The notes beneath the pieces were generated by a model, which was not told the DNA's origin, searched no databases, and saw nothing but the letters and a program-made list of their open reading frames with translations. A stretch of DNA of 25,934 bases from Hyphomicrobiales bacterium. GTDB lineage: Bacteria; Pseudomonadota; Alphaproteobacteria; Rhizobiales; Aestuariivirgaceae. The position numbers and the translations under genes are program-made. Numbering within the stretch: position 1 is the first letter of the stretch; each line of letters opens with the position of its first letter. The stretch is taken from contig JAHFPK010000006.1 in NCBI GenBank assembly GCA_023266715.1, positions 1 through 25,934 of the forward strand. Direction: 5' to 3'. Shown here in pieces: positions 21,566 through 25,934 of the stretch.

Positions 21566-21775
21566 TTAGGCTGCTGCTCCCTGCGGGCGTTTGCGGTTCG
21601 CGCCAGTGGCCAGTTCCTCCAGCGTCGAAAAGCCTGCCTGCGTAATGTCCAGCCACAAATCAGATGGAATGCTATCGCGCTGGTCCCATGACCTAACCGT
21701 TGTGATCGGGCGCTTGGTGAGGGCAACGATTTGCTCGTGACCCGCGCTGCGCAGAATGTCTCGGTGGGTTCTCAT
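21566..21775 (-). CDS. Cro-like regulator
   Basis: A protein of 69 residues starting MRTHRDILRSAGHEQIVALT. A short helix-turn-helix (HEQIVALTKRPITTVRSWDQ) is followed by RDSIPSDLWLDITQAG, the I-P-x-x-x-W pattern of the small Cro-like or carph-isopro regulators that sit opposite phage repressors. It would turn off the repressor and commit to lytic growth. The predicted leftward promoter places the start of transcription at or within a base or two of ATG 21775, so the message is probably leaderless; this also rules out the longer start at 21790. Confidence 0.78.
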   Translation of the reverse strand: MRTHRDILRSAGHEQIVALTKRPITTVRSWDQRDSIPSDLWLDITQAGFSTLEELATGANRKRPQGAAA

Positions 21776-21780
21776 TCCCC

Positions 21781-21827
21781 CGTTATGCATTATGCGTTTT
21801 CAACTTGCAAGCGCCTTTTGCATAACG
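21781..21827. promoter_or_regulatory. Switch operators with divergent promoters
   Basis: Two operator copies lie between the Cro-like and repressor genes. CGTTATGCATTATGCGT (21781-21797) and CGTTATGCAAAAGGCGC (21811-21827, read on the minus strand) share 13 of 17 bases and the core GCA-N3-TGC or GGC. Leftward: TTGCAA (21810-21805), 17 bases, CATAAC (21787-21782). Rightward: a weak TTTCAA (21798-21803), 17 bases, CATAAC (21821-21826). So each -10 box sits inside one operator, as expected if bound repressor blocks its promoter. Confidence 0.65.
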
Positions 21828-21847
21828 AAGCAAATTATCGTGACTAT

Positions 21848-22168
21848 ATGTCCGATTCTGCTGAACGCCTCCGCATTGCCCGCCTTCGAGCTGGGTATGA
21901 CACTGGCAAAGAGGCCGCGATTGCGCTGGGCTTCCCCGTGTCCACCTATCTTTCGCACGAGAACGGAAGTCGCGGTTATCCTGCATCAAAGGCGCAAATC
22001 TACGCTCGCCGGTTCAAAGTCCGCGAACAATGGCTGCTCTATGGTGTCGGTGAAGGTCCAGGCGAAACCGGCGATAACAAGGCTGAGGTCGTCAACATAT
22101 TTGACCACCTTCCGCCGATCAAACAGGCCGAAGCGTTGGGCTATTTGCGAGGCCTTGCCGAAAAATAG
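21848..22168 (+). CDS. CI-like XRE repressor
   Basis: A protein of 106 residues from ATG 21848. Residues 1-65 are an XRE helix-turn-helix: SAERLRIARLRAGYDTGKEA, then AIALGFPVSTYLSHENGSRG, and YPASKAQIYARRFKVREQWL. It ends EQWLLYGVGEGPGETGDN and a short C-terminal helix PPIKQAEALGYLRGLAEK. There is no LexA/CI-type autoprotease domain, so induction probably does not work by self-cleavage. It lies between two regions carrying the same operator, in opposite orientation, which suggests it binds both. A weak ribosome site is typical of maintained repressor genes. Confidence 0.85.
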   Translation: MSDSAERLRIARLRAGYDTGKEAAIALGFPVSTYLSHENGSRGYPASKAQIYARRFKVREQWLLYGVGEGPGETGDNKAEVVNIFDHLPPIKQAEALGYLRGLAEK

Positions 22169-22174
22169 CATTTA

Positions 22175-22219
22175 TTATGCAAAATGCGTTTGACACCATA
22201 TGACGCATAATGCATAACG
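22175..22219 (+). promoter_or_regulatory. Rightward early promoter with two operators
   Basis: TTGACA (22190-22195), a 17-base spacer and CATAAC (22213-22218) point to the early operon; transcription would start near 22225. One operator copy, TTATGCAAAATGCGTT (22175-22190), abuts the -35 box, and a second, ACGCATAATGCATAACG (22203-22219), covers the -10 box. The second is an exact reverse copy of 21781-21797 on the other side of the repressor gene. This is a strong, repressor-controlled PR-like promoter. Confidence 0.75.
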
Positions 22220-22248
22220 TCTCCAGCAACAACGCTGGAGCGCCTGCA

Positions 22249-23118
22249 ATGCCCACCACCACAAAACCAAAACGCGCAAAGAAGGCCGCACCTGCTGAAC
22301 AGGGCATCGCAGCCTACAAGGGTTTTCATTCAGACCTGACCTGCAATGGCTATCAGTTCGCCATTGGTGAAACCTTCCACCACACTGGCACAGTCAAGGC
22401 TTGCTCGTCAGGCTTCCACGCCTGTGAAAACCCGCTCGATGTTCTCACCTATTACCCGCTAATCGGTGACAATGGCTCACTCAATCGCTTCTGCCGCGTC
22501 ACGGTGGGTGGAGAAGTCTCGCGCCATACTGGCGACAGCAAACTGGCCGGGGCAAAGATCACCATCGACATGGAGTTGTCGCTTCCCGCCTTCATCAAGG
22601 CTGGAGTGGATTGGATCATTGCCGCAGCGAAAGGCAGCGACACTGCGAGCGGCAAGAAAGATGCGCAGCTGGCCGCGTCGGGCGACTCCTCGCAGCTGGC
22701 CGCGTCGGGCGACTACTCGCAGCTGGCCGCGTCGGGCGACTACTCGCAGCTGGCCGCGTCGGGCTACTCCTCGCAGCTGGCCGCGTCGGGCAACTACTCG
22801 AAGCTGGCCGCGTCGGGCTACTCCTCGCAGCTGGCCGCGTCGGGCAACTACTCGCAGCTGGCCGCGTCGGGCTACTCCTCGAAGCTGGCCGCGTCGGGCT
22901 ACTCCTCGCAGCTGGAAATCACTGGCGCAAAGAGCGCTGCCGCCGCAGTCGGACCCGGCTCAAGAGTAAAGGCATCAGCCGGAACGCCCGTAGCTATATG
23001 CGAATATGACCGCAACGGCGCGCCGATTGGCTTTGCCACTGGCATTGCTGGCCAAGATGGCATTCCTTCCGATGTGTGGCTGATCGCCCGCGACGGCAAA
23101 CTGGTGGAGCCATCATAA
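22249..23118 (+). CDS. DUF7666-type protein with nine 9-residue repeats
   Basis: A protein of 289 residues. After a basic start (MPTTTKPKRAKKAAPAEQ) comes the conserved DUF7666-like part: AYKGFHSDLTCNGYQFAIGE, then VKACSSGFHACENPLDVLTY and NRFCRVTVGGEVSRH. Residues about 140-220 are nine perfect-length units (Q/K)LAASG(D/N/Y)(Y/S)S, likely stacking as a solenoid or beta-helix. The C-terminal part ends GIPSDVWLIARDGKLVEPS. Function is unknown for the family; similar architecture occurs in many phage early genes. ATG 22249 (GGAG 8 bases upstream) is chosen because ATG 22210 lies upstream of the predicted transcript start. Confidence 0.85.
   Translation: MPTTTKPKRAKKAAPAEQGIAAYKGFHSDLTCNGYQFAIGETFHHTGTVKACSSGFHACENPLDVLTYYPLIGDNGSLNRFCRVTVGGEVSRHTGDSKLAGAKITIDMELSLPAFIKAGVDWIIAAAKGSDTASGKKDAQLAASGDSSQLAASGDYSQLAASGDYSQLAASGYSSQLAASGNYSKLAASGYSSQLAASGNYSQLAASGYSSKLAASGYSSQLEITGAKSAAAAVGPGSRVKASAGTPVAICEYDRNGAPIGFATGIAGQDGIPSDVWLIARDGKLVEPS
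22666..22908 (+). repeat. In-frame tandem repeat, nine 27-bp units
   Basis: Nine contiguous 27-base units start CAGCTGGCCGCGTCGGGC (AAG in two of them) and vary almost only in the last nine bases (GACTCCTCG, GACTACTCG, TACTCCTCG, AACTACTCG). A tenth, diverged half-unit follows. Near-identity at silent positions shows recent expansion by slippage or recombination, so copy number probably varies among relatives. Confidence 0.95.
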
Positions 23119-23441
23119 TGCCCACCACCCGCCCATGGAACTACGCAAGCCACGTCACTGCCTGCCCTGAGTGCAACGGCGCTGGTAAAGTCGCCTCGCA
23201 TCGTCAGGCCACGGTAAACGATCCATACCCCGAAGCGCCTTGCCCCTATGGCTGCGCAGAGCATCTGCCTGAATGCGCAGTGTGCGGGTTTGGCGTCGAG
23301 GTCGCGGGTTACGATTGCCTAGCTTGCGCGACTGTCGAGGATATTCCCAACCCCGCCAAGTTCGATGTTTCAGCCTTTGCCGCCGCTATGGCGCGGGCGA
23401 TTGCTGCACGGTTGGCCGCTGATGTGAGGATTGCAGCATGA
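23118..23441 (+). CDS. Cysteine-rich zinc protein with DnaJ-like motif
   Basis: A protein of 107 residues, start ATG 23118 sharing a base with the preceding TAA. It has CPECNGAGK, a C-x2-C-x-G-x-G motif as in the DnaJ zinc domain, then CPYGC, CAVCGFGV and CLAC, giving two probable zinc sites in residues 15-70. A helical Ala-rich tail (VSAFAAAMARAIAARLAADV) follows. No J domain is present, so it is not DnaJ. It may bind nucleic acid or a host protein. It belongs to the rightward early operon. Confidence 0.75.
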   Translation: MPTTRPWNYASHVTACPECNGAGKVASHRQATVNDPYPEAPCPYGCAEHLPECAVCGFGVEVAGYDCLACATVEDIPNPAKFDVSAFAAAMARAIAARLAADVRIAA

Positions 23442-23602
23442 AGTCCCTCGCCCAAACAACCCGCGTATTGCAGAGCGCACTGGACGAGCTTGAGGCTGAC
23501 GTTTGGTCTGGCCGGGAGCGGGCAGTCATTCACGCCCGCGCACACCTTGCCCGCATGACGCCCGAACGCCGGGCGCAGCTTGAGCGGGAGTGGCTCGCAT
23601 GA
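23438..23602 (+). CDS. Small helical protein
   Basis: A gene for 54 residues, MKSLAQTTRVLQSALDELEA onward, then DVWSGRERAVIHARAHLARM and TPERRAQLEREWLA. It is entirely helical and charged. ATGA overlaps the previous stop (23438-23441) and the next start (23599-23602). No family is recognised; coupling and coherent composition support it. Confidence 0.7.
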   Translation: MKSLAQTTRVLQSALDELEADVWSGRERAVIHARAHLARMTPERRAQLEREWLA

Positions 23603-23682
23603 CCCTCATCGCCGCAATCCTCATAGCCGCCGCGTGGCTCGACTGCGCCGCATGTGACCGGGAATGGAGCAACAGGCCATGA
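23599..23682 (+). CDS. 27-residue membrane microprotein
   Basis: MTLIAAILIAAAWLDCAACD followed by REWSNRP. The first 13-14 residues are one short hydrophobic helix, the cysteines follow directly, and the tail is polar. ATGA overlaps on both sides (23599-23602, 23679-23682) fit this operon. It may be a real microprotein or merely a coupling frame; the hydrophobic segment favours the former. The L-x-C-A-A-C stretch is reminiscent of a lipobox but does not match well. Confidence 0.5.
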   Translation: MTLIAAILIAAAWLDCAACDREWSNRP

Positions 23683-24032
23683 AACGCCTGCGCGAACTGA
23701 AAGAATACCGCGCCCGCGATTGGGAAAAGCGCATGGGTGGCAAGGGCGACGACACAGGCGGTTGCTTTCGTGTTCCAGTTGCGCCCGGCGTCGAACTGGC
23801 AGTCATTGCCAGCAGTGGCGGCGGTTGGGATCACCTTTCCGTTTCCAACCCGCACCGATGCCCAACGTGGGCGGAAATGGAGCGCGTAAAGCGGCTGTTT
23901 TTCCATAGCCACGAGGTCGCGATGCAACTGCATGTCGGCACGAGCGACCATATCAGCATTCATCCGAATTGTCTGCATTTGTGGCGTCCGCATGACGTGG
24001 AAATCCCGCTGCCGCCGAAGGAGTTTGTATGA
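23679..24032 (+). CDS. DUF7694-type phage protein
   Basis: A protein of 117 residues from ATG 23679. After a basic helix (MKRLRELKEYRARDWEKR) it shows GWDHLSVSNPHRCPTWAEME, then VKRLFF, MQLHV and the ending CLHLWRPHDVEIPLPPKEFV. This H-x-S-V-S/R-C-P-T-W/C-L-H-L-W-R-P pattern marks a widespread phage early family (DUF7694) of unknown function. The conserved His, Cys and Trp could bind metal. ATGA overlaps on both sides. Confidence 0.8.
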   Translation: MKRLRELKEYRARDWEKRMGGKGDDTGGCFRVPVAPGVELAVIASSGGGWDHLSVSNPHRCPTWAEMERVKRLFFHSHEVAMQLHVGTSDHISIHPNCLHLWRPHDVEIPLPPKEFV

Positions 24033-24181
24033 ACGTCATAGCCAAGCGCGCAGACGGCCAGCCTGCCTATGTCGCGGCCAAGCCTCGCAAGCGCCAGTCA
24101 GACTACGCCAAGCCGTTCGCGCTTGAGCCCATGCCCGCGCCCTCGATCTGGCGGCGGATTTTCAAGGGAGGTGTGAAGTGA
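24029..24181 (+). CDS. Small basic protein before the exonuclease
   Basis: A gene for 50 residues, MNVIAKRADGQPAYVAAKPR, then KRQSDYAKPFALEPMPAPSI and WRRIFKGGVK. It is basic and Pro-rich, probably with little fixed structure. AAGGAG precedes the ATG. The start overlaps the previous stop (ATGA) and the stop overlaps the GTG start of the exonuclease gene (GTGA). Function is unknown; binding of DNA or a partner of the exonuclease is conceivable. Confidence 0.65.
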   Translation: MNVIAKRADGQPAYVAAKPRKRQSDYAKPFALEPMPAPSIWRRIFKGGVK

Positions 24182-24996
24182 TCACCTATCACCCGGAAGT
24201 AACACAAGGAAGTGATGAGTGGCTGGCTATGCGGCGCGGCATTCTAACCGCGTCCGAGATGAACCGCATCATCACGCCCACGCTCAAGATCGCTGGCAAT
24301 GACAAGTCCCGCGCGCATGAACTGGAAATAGCGGCGCAGCGGATCTCCGGCTATGTCGAGCCGCACTATGTCGGCGATGACATGCTGCGCGGCATGGAAG
24401 ACGAGTTCTATGCTCGCCAGCTTTACGCCGATCACTACGCGCCCGTCACTGAAACCGGCTTCATCACGAATGACAAGCTTGGCTTCCTGGTCGGGTATTC
24501 ACCCGATGGCCTGGTCGGCGATGACATGCTGCGCGGCATGGAAGACGAGTTCTATGCTCGCCAGCTTTACGCCGATCACTACGCGCCCGTCACTGAAACC
24601 GGCTTCATCACGAATGACAAGCTTGGCTTCCTGGCCGGGTATTCAGCCGATGGCCTGGTCGGCGATGATGGCTTGATCGAGGTCAAGTCGCGCCGCCAGC
24701 GTTTCCAGATCGAGACAATCGCAAGCTGTGAAGTTCCGGCGGAATATATGATCCAGTTACAGACCGGGCTTCTGGTCACAGAGCGCCAGTGGATCGACTT
24801 CATCAGCTATTCCGGCGGCTTGCCGATGTTCGTCCAGCGCGTCGAGCCAGACCCTGAAATTCAGGAGGCGATTATTGCCGCCGCCCGCGCCTTCGAAGTG
24901 CGGGTTGAAGAGAAGATGTTGGAATACCGCGCATCGGTAGTTTCGAGGAAGCTGATCCCGACCGAGCGGCGGGTTGAACAGGAGATGTTTGTATGA
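24178..24996 (+). CDS. YqaJ-type recombination exonuclease with internal duplication
   Basis: A protein of 272 residues from GTG 24178. It begins like lambda-exonuclease/YqaJ proteins (QGSDEWLAMRRGILTASEMN) and has the nuclease residues D158 (SADGL), E168 and K170 (GLIEVKS), then the helix EYMIQLQTGLLVTERQWIDF. It should degrade one strand from DNA ends for single-strand annealing recombination. Residues 65-112 and 113-160 are the same 48-residue block, differing in V/A and P/A, so this copy is 48 residues longer than expected. The second block joins to the catalytic E-x-K, so the core can still form, but the extra block must loop out or disturb the fold. The gene may be functional or impaired. 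Confidence 0.88.
   Translation: MITYHPEVTQGSDEWLAMRRGILTASEMNRIITPTLKIAGNDKSRAHELEIAAQRISGYVEPHYVGDDMLRGMEDEFYARQLYADHYAPVTETGFITNDKLGFLVGYSPDGLVGDDMLRGMEDEFYARQLYADHYAPVTETGFITNDKLGFLAGYSADGLVGDDGLIEVKSRRQRFQIETIASCEVPAEYMIQLQTGLLVTERQWIDFISYSGGLPMFVQRVEPDPEIQEAIIAAARAFEVRVEEKMLEYRASVVSRKLIPTERRVEQEMFV
24370..24657 (+). repeat. Two 144-bp tandem copies inside the exonuclease gene
   Basis: 24370-24513 and 24514-24657 are identical except for two bases (T/C giving Val/Ala and C/G giving Pro/Ala). Each begins GTCGGCGATGA, and the same 11 bases stand once more after the second copy (24658-24668). The duplication thus probably arose by recombination or slippage between two native 11-base direct repeats. 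Confidence 0.97.
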
Positions 24997-25649
24997 ACGA
25001 CATGACCCCCATAATTATCCCGAAGAGCGACCAAATCTCGGCAGACGACTTCATCGCCGGGCCGCATACCTACACCATCGAAAGCGTGGATATTCGCCCC
25101 GGCACCGAACAGCCGGTCAGCATTTTCATGGTCGGCGAGCCGCGCGCATGGAAGCCGTGCAAGTCCATGTCGCGGTGCCTTGTCGCGGCATGGGGTCCGG
25201 ATGCCAACGCCTACCTTGGCCGCAGCGTCACGCTCTATCGCGATCCGAAAGTGAAATGGGGCGGCATGGAGGTCGGCGGCATTCGCATCAGCCACATGAG
25301 CGACATTGAGCGCGATATGCTGCTGCAACTGACCGCGACGAAGGGCAAGCGCGCCCCGCATGTGGTCAAGCCCCTAACCATCGCCCCCGCCACCGACAAA
25401 GCCGCCGACTGGACCCGCGACCACCTCGAGGCCATCCGCGATACCACGACGCTTGAAGACCTTGATGTGGTCGAAAAGGCAGGCGCAAAGGCGCTGGTCA
25501 AGCTGGAACGCGACCGCCCCGAACTGCACCGGCAGTGCCTCGATGCACTGCAAGCCCGACGCGAGTTTCTGACGCCTGCCGAGGGCCGCGCGACCGCCGA
25601 CATGGGCGAGGCAAACAGCGGCTTCGATCCGGCTGAATTTGAGGATTGA
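24993..25649 (+). CDS. Probable recombination or ssDNA-binding partner protein
   Basis: A protein of 218 residues coupled to the exonuclease by ATGA (24993-24996). The N-terminal half is beta-rich (FIAGPHTYTIESVDIRPG, then LGRSVTLYRDPKVKWGGMEV and GGIRISHMSDIE) and could be an OB-like fold. The second half is helical, with AADWTRDHLEAIRDTTTLED, and the end is acidic (SGFDPAEFED), like the C-terminal tip of many ssDNA-binding proteins. Phage YqaJ exonucleases are usually encoded beside their annealing or ssDNA-binding partner, so this is a candidate. It does not show a clear RecT or Erf signature, hence the caution. Confidence 0.65.
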   Translation: MNDMTPIIIPKSDQISADDFIAGPHTYTIESVDIRPGTEQPVSIFMVGEPRAWKPCKSMSRCLVAAWGPDANAYLGRSVTLYRDPKVKWGGMEVGGIRISHMSDIERDMLLQLTATKGKRAPHVVKPLTIAPATDKAADWTRDHLEAIRDTTTLEDLDVVEKAGAKALVKLERDRPELHRQCLDALQARREFLTPAEGRATADMGEANSGFDPAEFED

Positions 25650-25909
25650 TGATGACAGTTCACCAGGGCGCGGGGGAGGCTAACAATCTCCCCCGCGACA
25701 TTCTAGCCCTCATATCCCGCGCGGCAGGGATGGAAGCAACGGCAGATAGCCTGCTGATCGAGCTACAGCTTGACCCGCTGGATATGGCTTATCTTTCGAT
25801 GGAATTGGAAGACCACTGCGATGTGTCGTTCACCGATGCCGAGGTGGATTCGTGGGAGTGTGTCGCGGATGTTTTGGCGGCAGTTGAGAAGGCGAGGGTG
25901 ATAGCGTGA
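25649..25909 (+). CDS. Acyl-carrier-like protein lacking the attachment serine
   Basis: A protein of 86 residues from ATG 25649 (ATG 25652 also possible; GAGGA upstream). The second half follows the acyl carrier protein pattern: L-x-L-D-P-L-D-M-A-Y-L, then MELEDHCDVSFTDAEVDSWE and CVADVLAAVEKA. In true carriers the motif is D-S-L, the serine holding phosphopantetheine; here it is D42-P43-L44. It therefore should not carry acyl groups and may have been kept as a binding domain. It shares a base with the preceding TGA. Confidence 0.7.
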   Translation: MMTVHQGAGEANNLPRDILALISRAAGMEATADSLLIELQLDPLDMAYLSMELEDHCDVSFTDAEVDSWECVADVLAAVEKARVIA

Positions 25910-25934
25910 TTATCGATACAACTGCTTGGGCATG
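25906..25934 (+). CDS. Start of the next early gene, cut by window edge
   Basis: GTG at 25906 overlaps the TGA of the acyl-carrier-like gene (GTGA) and reads MIIDTTAWA to the end of the window. The overlap style matches the operon. Nothing can be said of its function. Confidence 0.45.

Noticed and set aside
20080..21645. Plus-strand open frame of 521 codons
   Set aside because: It crosses several better supported genes on the other strand and has the Arg/Pro/Ser-rich, motif-free composition of an out-of-frame translation in GC-rich DNA.
22210..22248. Earlier ATG of the DUF7666-type protein
   Set aside because: It lies in the -10/operator region, upstream of the predicted transcript start; ATG 22249 has a proper ribosome site.
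22666..22908. CRISPR array
   Set aside because: The repeats are contiguous 27-base units without spacers, in frame, and encode a 9-residue protein repeat.
1..25934. tRNA genes, integrase, attachment sites, lysis genes, insertion sequences
   Set aside because: I looked for cloverleaf-like segments and for recombinase, holin, endolysin and transposase motifs and saw none that could be supported.

Overview
The window is most of a temperate siphophage (or prophage) genome from a GC-rich bacterium. Codon use and protein style point to an alphaproteobacterium, probably of the Sphingomonadales; this host call is inference. No integrase, lysis gene, tRNA or host housekeeping gene is visible, so the ends of the element lie outside the window.

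Left and middle (1-17123, almost all on the minus strand, read right to left): a complete packaging, head and tail operon. Its order is two small genes, terminase small subunit, a GIY-YIG homing endonuclease, terminase large subunit, DUF4055-type portal, a Lar-like zinc microprotein, a second zinc/coiled-coil microprotein, Mu F-like head morphogenesis protein, scaffold, P22-type coat protein, four head-tail connector or tail-completion proteins, tail tube, a G/GT-type chaperone pair joined by a programmed -1 frameshift, a tape measure protein with an embedded M15 peptidase, and distal tail genes. An HNH homing endonuclease lies antisense between the tail-completion genes and the tail tube gene. 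Most adjacent genes overlap by ATGA or GTGA, which fixes many starts and exposes several genes under 60 codons. The coat gene has its own TTGACA promoter and a structured leader.

Middle-right (17127-21258, minus strand): a replication and regulation operon. It holds a DnaB-N/RepA-type helicase, a VRR-NUC nuclease, an XRE-type regulator and several tiny genes. Between the helicase and the late genes is a non-coding stretch with nine AAC(C/T)TCCGT repeats and a long hairpin, a candidate iteron origin. Two small plus-strand genes (a zinc ribbon at 20775 and an unknown at 21348) run against this operon.

Immunity region (21281-22219): a Cro-like gene (leftward) and a CI-like repressor (rightward). 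They are surrounded by at least four copies of an AT-rich operator, three of which carry TGCATAACG where the -10 box of a promoter should be. A further related site sits in front of the 21348 gene.

Right (22249-25934, plus strand): a rightward early operon of tightly overlapping genes. It encodes a DUF7666-type protein with nine 27-bp repeats, several small zinc or membrane proteins, a DUF7694-type protein, a YqaJ-type recombination exonuclease carrying a nearly perfect 144-bp internal duplication, its probable recombination partner, and an acyl-carrier-like protein that lacks the modified serine. The sense of the whole is a lambda-like lysogeny switch dividing a leftward replication/late arm from a rightward recombination/accessory arm.
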